NCBI RefSeq assembly: GCF_000499845.2
Contig: NC_023759.2
Coordinates: 17,774,272 to 17,838,271 of the forward strand
Origin: Phaseolus vulgaris
Lineage: Eukaryota; Streptophyta; Magnoliopsida; Fabales; Fabaceae
DNA: 64,000 nucleotides
Direction: 5' to 3'
Shown: piece after piece, positions 11,328-22,342 of the stretch
How positions within the stretch are numbered: position 1 is the stretch's first letter
Layout of the letters: every line of letters starts with the position of its first letter
The notes under the pieces: model-generated
The model's database searches: none
What the model was told of the DNA's origin: nothing
The model's input: the letters and a program-made list of their open reading frames with translations, nothing else
Made by a program: the position numbers and the translations under genes

Positions 11328-12389
11328 TGATATGATTAATAACATGATAAAAATGTTTCATTGACATGTTATGGATTTAACTTGAGTTGGAATATGATTA
11401 GGCACCTTTAGAAATGGATCAAGATTCTTTACCCTTTCAAGAACTTAATCAAGAACTCAAGAACCAAGTCAAACTCACATAGGAACCCATTTTGAACAAC
11501 AAACCCATGGATAGAAACTCAAGAACACAACATATACCAATTATACCCATGGAGGACGTGACAAAAACAGAAAGAACAACCAATTTGCACCGATTAAAAT
11601 TGAATATAAGTGCAGCAAATGAAAGAGGACATCACAAGGAAGAGATTGCACTGATTGAAAGTGAAAACAAACAAGTAGAACAAAAATGGGTAATTTGGAA
11701 TGAAGGGAAAATGGATGAAGAAGATGAAATGAAATAGGGAACTTATGTGGTTGGAGTCCTTGGAGAGGAAGACGCCACTTGGAGGATGCAAAGCTCCAAG
11801 ATGAGTGTAGATGCGGCCACTTGAGACTCCAAGATTGCTCTCAAGATAAGATTAGGGTAAGAGAAGACACAAGTCTCTCAATCACTCACCAATTTGGGAG
11901 AATTTCTGCACTCAAAATATCAAATCTATATTAGAAAGACTCAAGCCCTCCTTTTATAGGAGAAGGACCGGTCATGAGTGTACAAAAAGCTTACAAAGGA
12001 AGGGATACCTTGCAACTCACCAAGGTTACCTTGCAACTCTTCCACTTCTAGCGCCTAAAGTGGAGAAGGAAGGGATACCTTTCTAGATTTTTCTAAAGCT
12101 AATATCTAAAGATGCTTTACACAAGAGGTAGCTTTAGGTTTCCCTCTTAGCACCTACCTAAACACTATTCTATATTATTTACAAATTTATACAAAATAAA
12201 CTATAAAGAGAGATATTAATTGAAGCCCATTCTTGAAAGCTTGTAGTCTTCTTTTGGCTTTAGGCTTGGTCCTCTCTTTATTTTAATTCTTCTTTAATTT
12301 TTTAGAAGACTAGAAGGAAGAGCTTCAAATGTTTGGGTGAATGACCTCTTCCTCCATTAGTAAAATCCTCTCTTATTTGATCTCTATCA
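11328..12389 (-). repeat. Element B 3' LTR
   Basis: On the plus strand it runs TGATATGATTAAT to CTCTATCA. The minus-strand promoter shows a TATA-like CCTATAAAAGG near 11955. The 3' end of the gag-protease ORF runs 88 bases into this LTR before its stop. Confidence 0.9.
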
Positions 12390-14508
12390 TACTCCTCGAG
12401 TTGGAGAGAATTCGACCACGAATTCTGAATCCCTGCATATAACAAAGTCAGTTTACTTTTACAATTAACAGTTGAATAAGAAAAAGGAAAAAGTGACTTA
12501 GAATTTGTAAGCAGTGGGAGTTCCGAAAAGGAGTTCCTATAAACATACCAAGTTGGAAAAAATTGTTTGGGAATGATGATATTTTTTGGAAAAAGGCCTC
12601 TTAAATGGTGAAAACCATTAGGAGGTATGAAAAAATCATCCCTAACATTCTTTAACCAAGTTGGTGTTGAAATAGGAACCTTGGGTAATGAAAAAGATAA
12701 AGTAGAAGAATACCTTTGAGGTTCAACTTTAGGCATAGCACGAGTCAACATGATTGATTTAGTGGATAAAGTGGTGTGACTCGGTTTAGTACTTACTTCT
12801 TTTGTTTTCTTATTTTTTCTTTTAGTTTTCATTTTTATTTGGTCCTCATGAACCTCCTTGGGAGAGAGGGGTTTTAAGATAACCTTGTGCCCTTGGAAGG
12901 AAAAAGACATTGTATTGGATAGGCCATCATGTAAAACATGTCTATCATATTGCCAAGGCCTTCCTAAAAGAAGATGAGTTGCTTCCTTGGGCACAACATC
13001 ACATAAAACCTCATTTTTATACTTGCCTATTGCAAAGTTAATGAGGACTTGTTTGTTAACCATGATTTCACCTTCGGTACTTAACCATTGCAATTTATAA
13101 GGCTTGGTATGAGAGATAGTGGGTAAGGATAACTTCTCCACAACTCTTGTACTAGCCACATTAGTGCAACTACCCCCATCAATAATCAAGGAACATAACT
13201 TGTTGTTGATAAGACAGTGGGTGTGAAAAATATTTTTTCTTTGGGTATCATCCAAAGATTTTGGAATTGTTCCCAACATTCGCCTTATCATCAATAAGTC
13301 ACCTTCACAAGGACTTTCGCTCTCAATCTCATTTGATGGCTTAGAAGGTGAAGAATGCCTAGATGAATCAGAATCATGCTCACTAACTACTACCCCATTA
13401 TGCACAAACATATTCCCTTTAGAAGGGCAATTAAAAGCTATGTGACCATATCCTAAGCATTTAAAACATTTTGTACTAGACGATTTGATTGGTTATATAT
13501 GAGTAGAAGTAGAAGGCTTAGACTCTTTAGGGTTGAAAAAAGAATCTTTAGAAGGAAGGTTTGAAAAAGTTTTTTTATTTTTCCAAGAATTGTTGTAGTA
13601 GCCATCATTGGGAGAAGTTTTAAAAGCATTTTTCTTTACAAGTTGGGATTCAACCTTCATTGCGAGGTGAACCAAAGATCCCAAAGATGAATACTCTTGA
13701 AGTTCAACAATATCTTGAATACCCCTTCTTAGACCACTCACAAACCTAGCTATCAAAGCTTCCTCACTCTCTTTCAAGTGTACTTTAAGTAAAAGCGTTT
13801 CTAACTCCTTAAAATAAGCATCCACACTTAGCGTGCCTTGTTGAAACCGTTGGAGCTTCAACATTAGGTCTTTCCTAAAGTGTGGTGGCACAAATATAAG
13901 GCGCATACACTCTTTCAAATCGTTCCAAGAAACCACGGGAGGTCTCTTGTTATATCCAATGTCCATTACAATACTATGCCACCAATTCATGGCATAATCT
14001 ATGAATTCTAAAGAGGCTACTTTCACCTTTTGGTCTTCATGGACCTCATAGGCTTTAAAAATTTGTTCACATTTAGCCTCCCAATCTAAATACACATTAG
14101 GATCACTATCACCATTAAAGCTAGGTACTTTTACAAAAGAAAGTTGAGGCTTTGCTTCTTGGTGATGTCTTTGTTCACGGTGATGGCTTTCTCCATGGGA
14201 ATGATGATGATGCCTCCTTCTTCTATAATCTTCTCCATGGCCGTGAGCATTGGAAGAATCCTTAGAAGAACGTCTAGGAGAATGATGTCTTCCATGGATG
14301 GAATGTGAGGATCTTTCATGCTTCAATTCAAGTTTTGCTAATCTTTTCCCCATGTGTTTTACTTCTAAAATTGAAGCCTTGCCTCCATTTGTCTCAATTC
14401 CTCATCTTGTTGTGCAGATATTGTTTTAACTTCTTGTAATTCATCAATGAAGTATGCTTTTGGAGGGGAATGACGTTTAGAAGGTGCTGAACTTGATAAG
14501 GTATCCAT
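12302..14508 (-). pseudogene. Element B Gag-protease ORF, one stop and one frameshift
   Basis: The start is near 14508 (MDTLSSSAPSKRHSPPK). A one-base frameshift near 14377 leads to the frame at 14353 (MGKRLAKLELKHE). Next come a His/Arg-rich stretch, then the retrotransposon Gag domain (FVKVPSFNGDSDPNVYLDWE, MNWWHSIVMDIGYNKRP, YFKELETLLLKVH). An in-frame TAA at 13493-13495 is followed in the same frame by a perfect CCHC knuckle CFKCLGYGHIAFNC and the protease (LIIDGGSCTNVAST, HLLLGRPWQYDRH). The flap and ILLGR-type motifs are present; the active-site triplet is Asp-Gly-Gly. A tail of about 130 residues ends inside the 3' LTR. Apart from the two lesions the ORF is intact. Confidence 0.88.
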
Positions 14509-15740
14509 TGCAAAATCAAAACAGCAAACACAAAAAGAACAAACTATTGCAAGAAAAACAAGGTTAGAAAATGGAACAAATATAGTGCTGGAACGAAAAT
14601 TAAAAGACACTCAAATCACTCAAAGAAAGAATATTTCCCTCAACCAATCTGCTCTTGAGACCTTAGTAACCTCAAATGAAAGATGTCAAAGCAAAAGCAC
14701 TCTATCTCAAAGCCAAAGCACCACAAAACTTAAAGAACAATAAAAAAACAAACAAGAAAAGGTGTAAACAATAAAGGCTATAACAAAAGGAATACAAGAG
14801 ATATGACAAACACAAAGAATAGTGAGTAAAAGACAAACAAGAAAATAAGGGACTCAATGAAAAGGATGACACACAAAAGAAACCTAGAGAAAAGCACTAG
14901 AATAGATGAAGGAAACAAAAACAGAACTACTGGAAAAATATTTTTGTGCAAACTGTCCGTGACTTCATAGATTTATCTGGAATTGTATAAAGTGAACTGG
15001 ATTATGAAATTGGAACCACAGAAAGTTCAAGATCTTATATCAACAATGGCACTGGAATTACACAAAAAAAGTAAGCCAATTAATTGCGATAAATTTTGCA
15101 AAATCATTGCCAGATTACCGTGTTTTTTTTCGGCAGAATTACATACTGAACGTATTTCATTTATCATTTTTTTTGTACTTGGAATTTTGATGTACTTATT
15201 TTTTCTAATTTTTTATAACACTATGAAGAACTCAAATCCAGAATTTCAGATATTTCCAGTAAGCAAATAAATTGCAATAAATCGAAACAGTCAACACGTT
15301 TTAAAAAAACAGAAGAAACCTAACAGGAATGAAAAACAGAATTAAGAACTAGCAAAGACATAATAGAAATGATGTTTAAGAACTTGTATATGTCTATTAC
15401 ACAAGTATGAACTCAATAATAAAAGGAAAATGCACCAAAGGATCAAGAAACAAACACATAAAACTGTACTTAACACAAAATTCAGAAACAAAAATTACAA
15501 CAAAAGGACCACATAGAATTGATAACATTTTTTGGAGAAACATGACTTCGACAAAACTTATAAGGATTCAAAAATCAAAATGACACAAACACAATGTAAT
15601 CACAATAAGAAAACAGCAAGAAATACCCAAAAATAAACCTAAAACAGAAAGGTAACAACAAGAATGTAAAGTTCTTGAATTAAAAGTGCCAAAACAACTC
15701 AAACACAAACAAGAACAAACCTAAGACTCATGATACCACA
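14509..15740 (-). other. Element B leader
   Basis: A noncoding A-rich run between the 5' LTR and gag on the minus strand, starting with the primer-binding site at 15725-15738. Parts (about 15040-15250) are recognisably similar to 60960-61200, so the leader is shared across families. Confidence 0.75.
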
Positions 15741-17946
15741 TGATATGATTCCAATAACATGATAGAGATGTTTCATGGACATGTTATGGATTCAACTTGA
15801 GTTGGAATATGATTAGGCACCTTTAGAAATGGATCAAATTTCTTTACCCATTCAAGAACTTAATCAAGAACTCAAGCACCAAGTCAAACTCACATAGAAA
15901 CCCATTTTGAATAACAAACCCATGGATAGAAACTCAAGAACACAACATATAGCAATTATACCCGTGGAGGACGTGACAAAAACAGAAAGAACAACCAATT
16001 TGCACCGACTAAAATTGAATATAAGTGCAGCAAATGAAAGAGGACATCATAAGGAAGAGATTGCACCGATTGAAAGTGAAAACAAACAAGTAGAACAAAA
16101 ATGGGTAATTTGGAATGAAGGGAAAATGGATGAAGAAGATGAAATGAAATAGGGAACTTATGTGGTTGGAGTCCTTGGAGAGGAAGACGCCACTTGGAGG
16201 ATGCAAAGCTCCAAGATGAGTGTAGATGCAGCCACTTGAGGCTCCAAGATTGCTCTCAAGATAAGATTAGGGTAAGAGAAGACACAAGTCTCTCAATCAC
16301 TCACCAATTTGGGAGAATTTCTGCACTCAAAATATCAAATCTATATTAGAAAGACTCAAGCCCTCCTTTTATAGGAGAAGGACCGGTCATGAGTGTACAA
16401 AAAGCTTACAAAGGAAGGGATACCTTGCAACTCACCAAGGTTACCTTGCAACTCTTCCACTTCTAGCGCCTAAAGTGGAGAAGGAAGGGATACCTTTCTA
16501 GATTTTTCTAAAGCTAATATCTAAAGATGCTTTACACAAGAGGTATCTTTAGGTTTCCCTCTTAGCACCTACCTAAACACTATTCTATATTATTTACAAA
16601 TTTATACAAAAGAAACTATAAAGAGAGATATTAATTGAAGCCCATTCTTGAAAGCTTGTAGTCTTCTTTTGGCTTTAGGCTTCGTCCTCTCTTGATTTTA
16701 ATTCTTCTTTAATTTTTTAGAAGACTAGAAGGAAGAACTTCAAATGTTTTGGGTGAATGACCTCTTCTGTTGAACCTTGTGGTGTTCAAGTTTTGAAGAA
16801 TCCAAATCCTTTGAAGGATGTTGAAGCCTCTGCTTTGCTTGATGTTGTTGTGCTGGTTTAAGCTTTGTTCTGGGGTAGTTTATATGTTGTAATCCACCCT
16901 TTGATTAAATCTAAAGCATTAGCATTCTCAATCTTTGTGAAAATAAAATATTTTTCAAACTAAGTCAAAACAACCGATTGTTTTGTCGAAACAACCGATT
17001 GTTTATACTTAGGTGTTTTGAGAAAAAGATTGAAAACTGTTTTGAATGGTTGAACTGTTAAAATACCAAAACAATCGATTGATTCGAGGAAACAACCGAT
17101 TTTTTGTTTTGGGACCATAACAGAAAAACTGTTTTCTCTTTGACTGAGCTTTAAATGTTTTAACTGTTTACGCTCCAGTCATTAAATGCTTTGACCAATC
17201 TTTTAATGCAATTTAAGAGTTTGTTAAGATTTGATAACAAACTACATCTTTGAATAAATTCAGAAAAACAGATTTGACAATTAAGAATCTCTTGACAAAG
17301 TTTTTCCAAAGAGTTTTTCAAAGTGCTGAGATTACTAAGAGTTTGTGATTGATCAAAGTGTTGGAATAGGATTCTGCTTGTATTGATTTCAGATTATCTT
17401 CTGTAACCAGTGTAAACCTTGTACTCTGTTGAACAAATTTCGTTTCTGTGTTTGCTTAGATTGGCTGTGTGTTCTTGAGGTGTTCAAGATCAACAATCTT
17501 AGTGTTGGCCAAGGAGAGTGTGTTTCTTGAGGTGTTCAAGGTCATTCTCTTGGTTGTGGTGTAAGTGGTCAAGTGGTGATTGCTTAGTGGATTTCCTCAG
17601 GGTTTCTGAGAAGACTGGATGTAGCTCTGGTTTGGAGTGAACCAGTATAAACAACTATGTACAATCTCTCTATCTCTAACTCTTTAAATTCAGTTTATTT
17701 GATGTTTGCTGGTATAAACAACGATTGTTTCTACGAAACAACCGATTGTTTTTCTGGTACTACAACTTTTGCTTGCTGTTTTGGCTAACTGAATTGCTGA
17801 ATCAATTGGTTCCTGAGATAAATTCATTCTAGTTTTGAAAAATTGCGAAAACCCTTTTTAAACAATTCACCCCCCCTCTAGTTTAAAGCCATCTTTTCTA
17901 ACATCTTCCTCCATTAGTAAAATCCTCTCTTATTTGATCTCTATCA
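15741..17946 (-). repeat. Element B 5' LTR, split by a copia solo LTR
   Basis: The LTR sequence 15741-16767 continues at 17909-17946. Between them lie a copia LTR and one copy of its TCTTC duplication. The uninterrupted partner at 12340-12352 reads GACCTCTTCCTCC, so the insertion site is exact. About 1065 bases remain when the insert is removed. Confidence 0.93.
16768..17903 (+). mobile_element. Copia solo LTR, TSD TCTTC
   Basis: It runs TGTTGAACC to TTTTCTAACA with TG/CA-type ends. TCTTC lies on both sides (16763-16767 and 17904-17908). Length 1136. It repeats AACCGATTGTTT-like motifs at about 16970, 17090 and 17735 and has the CAATTCACCCCCCCTC signature before its end, as in the LTR at 1-849. 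It must be younger than element B. Confidence 0.95.
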
Positions 17947-17951
17947 CATGA

Positions 17952-18287
17952 GTATTCTACTATTTATACAAACAGTTCTTTTATCTTTATTCTTATGTAT
18001 GGTGGCTTGGATGGTCCTCCATCACCTAGTTTAAGCTTTCTAGTTTTAAAATTTTAATTGGTTTCTTTTATTTCTTTAAATTTCTTGCTTTTATTAATGT
18101 TTACATCTTGTTGTGTTTCTAATAATTTGCTTAGAGAGAAATTTTTGAAGTGTATTGTGACAATATCTAGCTAGGAAACGCTTGGTACATAAATGATCAT
18201 CAACGGTCCACCTCCCTTTCCTAAGAAACTACCTAGTGCACTGAACTTAGATTTGCCTTTTGGGAATTGTTCTTAACATAAGCTTTT
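17952..18287 (+). other. Noncoding stretch between element B and gag
   Basis: T-rich with no ORF. It joins the sequence left of element B (pre-insertion TCCATGAGTATTC). It may be a leader or the end of the unclassified LTR-like unit at 10966. Confidence 0.35.
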
Positions 18288-18571
18288 ATGATGTCTAAAC
18301 AAACTACTCACCTTAGTGAAAGTGACTTGAGTTCTACTAAAACTCTTTTAAAACAAATGGCTTAAGATCTCAAATCACTTTAACTAAGGCAACTACAACA
18401 TGAGAATCAAATTATTGAAGATAAAAGAGAAAGAGATTCTCATCTTGTAGTTTTAGAGGAGGAGTTAAGAATGATCAGAGAAAGAGATTATTATATTGGA
18501 AAACATAAAAAGACTCAACCCTCTAGTTTTAGGTGTAATGACTCTCAGTCTCAAGAAGAGAGTCTTGGAAT

Positions 18572-19606
18572 TGTGGTTATCAAACTCGCGAGTTAACTCG
18601 TTATCTCGTCCGAGTTTTTAAGAGTCTACTCCAGGTCACAAGTCAACTAGTGAACAAACTCATTTTTCAGCAGAATCAAGCCATACTCGGTAGAATCAGT
18701 CAAACCCACGAGTCTCTAGCCAAGTGAACGATTTCAATTGTATTTTGTTTCGAACCTGTGTTCATTTGTGTTTCATTTGAGGTTTTCATTTTCGTTCTCG
18801 TTGTCGCTCACTATTGCCTCGCCATCTCTCATCATCGTCTCGTCGTATCTCACCTTTGTATAATAGGTGCCTTGCCTTCGTTTCGCGTCGGGTCGCCTCA
18901 CCTGTGTCATGGCTAGGTTTCACGATTTTTTTAGAGTTGGGTTGAGTTCGTCATTTTGTTTGGGGTTAGGGTGAATGGAGAATTTGGGGTTGGGTTTGTG
19001 TTTGCTATTTTTTTTTGGGGTGAATGGTGAATGTAGAATAAGAAATGGCAATGGTATGTGTGGTTTCGGGATGGAGGTTTCATCCATAAATTAAATAGCA
19101 ATTTTGGAGTTTTAGGAGGGGGTTTCTGGAATAAAGTGATTTGGGATTTTTTTAGTGTGCCTAGAAAATAAAGTTAAAATAATTACTTTTTTATTGACTG
19201 TGTTTAGCAGACAAAGCTTACTGATGTCTGGGAATGGTTCAAATTTTGCCAGTGTCAGTACATCTTCATCACTTCCACCTAGAAATAAAAATGTTGGATG
19301 GAATGTTTTGGATAATGGAAAAAAATTGAAACGTAATTACTGCTCCAAGACATTTAATGGAGTTATTTTCAAATCCAAACATCATCTTGCTGGGACTATA
19401 TATGATTTTGAACCTTGTGTTTCAGTATCAGAAGAAGTTAAAGTCTTAATGAACTTGTTGTTGTATGAACTTCTTTATTTCAATATTATGTAATTGGTAT
19501 CATGATTTTTTTTTAATTTTTATATGAAGTAAACTCTTACGAGTCTACGAGTCGTGTTTACGGACCTCCCACGAGTCTACGTAGACTCTCGAGTCTGATA
19601 ACCTTG
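18572..19606 (+). mobile_element. Nonautonomous hAT transposon with a BED-finger exon
   Basis: The terminal inverted repeats are left TGTGGTTATCAAACTCGCGAG and right (reverse complement) CAAGGTTATCAGACTCGAGAG, 16 of 21 positions identical. The flanking 8-bp sequences CTTGGAAT (18564-18571) and CTTAGAAT (19607-19614) differ at one base, the length expected for hAT. The interior holds one transposase-derived BED zinc finger exon and no catalytic core. Removing it rejoins the retroelement reading. Confidence 0.85.
19155..19493 (+). pseudogene. BED zinc-finger segment of a hAT transposase
   Basis: After MSGNGSNFASVSTSSSLPPR the frame reads VGWNVLDNGKKLKRNYCSKT, then FKSKHHLAGT and VSEEVKVLM. This is the BED pattern (Trp near the start, Cys pair, His pair), except that the first Cys of the C-x2-C pair is Arg (RNYC), so zinc binding is probably lost. 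The catalytic DDE and dimerisation regions of hAT transposase are missing. Confidence 0.75.
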
Positions 19607-19669
19607 CTTAGAATATATGATTACTATCAACATAACTTAGAAGAACAAGAAGAGAAATCACTAGAATAG

Positions 19670-20113
19670 AAACCAGAGTTGACTTACGTCATTTTTATTG
19701 GAAGGAAAATGTTGAAATCTACTTAGATTTGGAAATGAAAGTAGAAAACTCATTGTTGACTGTGGCTCTTGTTGCAACTACTGTAATTTTAGGTTGTTAA
19801 AAAACTTAACCTACCAGTTATTCCCCACCCCAAGCCTTATTAATTACTGTGGTTAAAGGAAGAAGGGGATTTAACTGTAAATAAACAAATAAAAGTCAAT
19901 CTTTCTATGAGTAATTATAATGATAACATTTTATGTGATGTAGTACCCATGGAAGCTTATCATATCTTATTGGGAAGGTCTTGTAAATTTGATAAGAAAA
20001 CTACACACAATGGCCTTACCAACGAGATTAATTTTACCCATAATAATAAAAAGTTTGTACTTTTCCATCTAACACCTTCACAAGTAGTAGAGGATCAAGT
20101 ACAAATAAAATAA
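19670..20113 (+). pseudogene. Gamma-type gypsy protease, broken
   Basis: The active-site block reads LIVDCGSCCNYC (about 19755-19790), with Asp-Cys-Gly in place of Asp-Ser/Thr-Gly. After stops the second half appears in 19907-20113: LCDVVPMEAYHILLGR and THNGLTNEINF, homologous to the element A and B proteases but more diverged. It lies upstream of RT in the same direction, as expected for gypsy pol. Confidence 0.75.
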
Positions 20114-20441
20114 AAAGAGGTATTGAAAATAAAAATTATCGAAAATCAAAGGGTAATCCTTAGGGACAATGCTAACGCGTGGGAGAAGAGTGCTGCTTCC
20201 CACGAGGTCAGTTAGATAGAAAAATTTGATTAAAAAAAAGAAATTAAGAAAATTCTTGTATCTGAACAACCTCTAAGTCTTCTTCTTTGTAAAGAAGCAC
20301 ATACAACCACTGTCACATTTTCAAAACTTAGTGTTCTACCTCCTGAAGTTAAAAATCTTTTAAAAGAGTTCGATGACGTGTTACTTAAAGAAGGACTAAT
20401 TGTACTTCCACCTTTCAGGGGAAATAGAACATTAAATAGAC

Positions 20442-21038
20442 TTGTCTGGTGCTAGTCTACTAAATAGACCAACATACATAACTAATCCAGAAAAAACCAA
20501 GGAGACAGAATCCCAGGTTCAGGAATTGTTGGATAAGGGCTGGGTACAAAAAACCGTAAGTCCTTGTGTTGTACCTGTTTTGTTGGTGCCTAAGAAGTAT
20601 GGAAAATGGAGAATGTGTTGTGATTGTAAAGTCATCAGTAATATCACCATCAAATACAAACACCCAATTCCTAGACTTGATGATATGCTTGATGAATTGC
20701 GTAAGTCAACTGTGTTTTCTAAAATTGATTTAAAAGTGGTTATCACCAAATAAGAATTAAAGGGGGTGATGGACGAAAAAATTGCTTTTAAGACCAAATT
20801 TGGACTATATGAGTGGTTAATAATGCCTTTTGGTCTTACTAATGCACATAACACATTCATGAAGCTTATGAATCATGTCCTTAGGGATTGTATAGGTAAA
20901 TATGTAGTAGGTTACTTTGATGATATTCTAGTTTATAGTCACAGTCTAGAAACACATTTAGTTCCTCTTAAAGAAGTTTTATTAGTTCTTAGAAAAATAA
21001 TTTGTTTGCTAATATATAGAAATGCACTTTTGTGTTGA
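20442..21038 (+). pseudogene. Gypsy reverse transcriptase, broken
   Basis: The first frame (20442-20753) reads RPTYITNPEKTKETESQVQE, SPCVVPVLLVPKKYGKWRMC, IPRLDDMLDELRKS and FSKIDLK. A stop (K-V-V-I-T-K then TAA) replaces the GYHQIR block. The second frame (20766-21038) has AFKTKFGLYEWLIMPFGLTN and the catalytic YFDDILVYS box. Ty3/gypsy RT is clear. Several stops and a frame change preclude activity. Confidence 0.9.
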
Positions 21039-21877
21039 TAGTGTAGTTTTTCTAGGTTTTATAGTTAACAAAAAAGGGTACATGTTGACCTTGAGAAAAT
21101 CAAAGCCATCCAAGAGTGGCCAACACCACAAAATGTAGGATATGTTAGGAGCTTTCATGGTTTAGCAAGCTTTTATAAACACTTTGTTGCCAACTTCTCT
21201 ACTCTAGCTTCACCTCTCAATGAGTTGGTGAAGAAAGACATTCCATTCTATTGGAATGAGAAACATGAGCAAACCTTTCAAAGGTTGAAAGCTCAACTCA
21301 CCGATGCAACCATTCTAGCACTTCCAAACTTTTCAAAAAAAATTGAGCTAGAGTGTGATGCATTGAGAGTAGGTATAGGTGCAATGTTATTGCAGGGTGG
21401 GCACCCAAATCACAATTAGAAAATCATTAAATAGTAACCAAATTTAGAGACAAAAAATAATTAGTCACTCTATTGACTAAATTAGATACTAATTTAGAGA
21501 ATAACAAATTATTTATATCTAATGTGGTTTCTATTATTAATAAAATATTATAAAATGGTTTCTAAATTGGTATCTAAATTAGCTACCCAAGTTTTAGTTA
21601 CTAATATTTTAGATTCTAAATTAGTCTTAAAATACTAATCAAAAATAATTTAGAACATAAGTAGTTAATAGCTAAAACCTTGATAGTTAATAGTTAGATA
21701 CAAATTTAGAAACTATTTTATAGATTTTAATTAATAATAGAAACTATTTTAGATACTAATAATTTTTTAGTTTATAAAATGGTCTCTAATATAGTCAATA
21801 TAATGACTAATTATTTTGGTATCTAAAATTAGTTTATATTTAATAATTTTCTTATAGTGATTGCTTATTTTAGTGAA
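21039..21877 (+). pseudogene. Gypsy RT thumb and RNase H, split by a MITE
   Basis: Sequence 21046-21230 gives the connection (FYKHFVANFSTLASPLNELV), then the frame 21225-21419 reads FQRLKAQLTDATILALPNFS and ELECDALRVGIGAMLLQGG. The RNase H catalytic Asp region appears as CDA. The MITE at 21411-21859 interrupts HPI, after which 18 bases (IAYFSE, 21860-21877) resume before the CACTA remnant cuts it. The rest of RNase H is lost. Confidence 0.85.
21411..21859. mobile_element. Foldback MITE with CACTA-like ends
   Basis: Left end CACAATTAGAAAATCATTAAAT; right end (reverse complement) CACTATAAGAAAATTATTAAAT. The 3-bp flanks AAT (21408-21410) and ATT (21860-21862) correspond to a codon-level ATT duplication with one change. 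The interior is nearly palindromic. It is noncoding and related to 32658-33026. Confidence 0.82.
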
Positions 21878-21916
21878 TTGATTTAATTAAATTAGTTTTA
21901 AGGAATTCATTTAATT

Positions 21917-22342
21917 AACGGAGGTTTTTTTAACCTCTGTTAAGTTCCAAGGGTTATTCTAAAACCTCAGCAAAATAACAAAGGTTCTTTTAACATTCGT
22001 TAAATTTCAAAGGTTTACTTTAAAACATCAACAAAATAACAGAGGTTTTTTTAAAAATTTGTTAAATTCCAAAGGTTTATTCTAAAATCTCAACAAAATA
22101 ACAAAGGTTTTTTAACTTTCGTTAAATTTTAAACGTTTATTCTAAAACCTTCACAAAATGACGAAGGTTTTTTTAACTTTCAGTAAGTTCAAAAGGTTTA
22201 TTCTACAACCTCAACAAATTAACAAAAGTCGTTTTAACCTTTGTTAAGTTTCAAAGATTTATTCTAAAATCTCATCAAAACAACGGAAGTTATTTTAACC
22301 TTCGTCAAATTCTAAAAATTTATTGTTGAATCTCAATAAAAC
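21917..22342. repeat. Tandem repeat, about 61-bp unit, seven copies
   Basis: Each unit runs AACRRAGGTTTTTTTAACC, then a TTCGTTAA-like block, AAAGGTTTATTCTAAAA and CTCAACAAAAT. Copies diverge by roughly 10-20 percent by eye. Units contain a small inverted motif (GAGGTT / AACCTC). These are subterminal repeats of the CACTA remnant. Confidence 0.8.

Larger units (their letters stand above)
11328..17946 (-). mobile_element. Element B: gag-protease-only Ty3/gypsy retrotransposon
   Basis: A complete minus-strand element with two LTRs (11328-12389 and 15741-17946) and 5-bp target duplications CATGA at 11323-11327 and 17947-17951. Subtracting the copia solo LTR inserted in the right LTR, both LTRs are about 1.06 kb and nearly identical by eye, so the element is young. 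The internal region is about 3.35 kb and encodes only Gag and protease; I see no RT, RNase H or integrase. The primer-binding site (minus-strand TGGTATCATGAGTC) is at 15725-15738 and the polypurine tract at about 12390-12405. Mobility would need enzymes from another element. Confidence 0.92.
18288..19670 (+). pseudogene. Gamma-type gypsy gag N-terminus, split by a hAT element
   Basis: ATGATGTCT at 18288 opens MMSKQTTHLSESDLSS, continuing with stops through a charged, coiled-coil-like region (QLQHENQIIEDKRERDSH, LEEELRMIRERDYY). The frame is interrupted at 18572 by a 1035-bp hAT insertion and resumes at 19607 with YDYYQHNLEEQEE-type coding. Most of the Gag domain appears lost before the protease remnant. 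Assignment to gag is from position and charge pattern. Confidence 0.5.

Noticed and set aside
16960..17760. Spaced repeats of AACCGATTGTTT that could suggest a CRISPR-like array
   Set aside because: Eukaryotic sequence; the motifs are irregularly spaced parts of a copia LTR.
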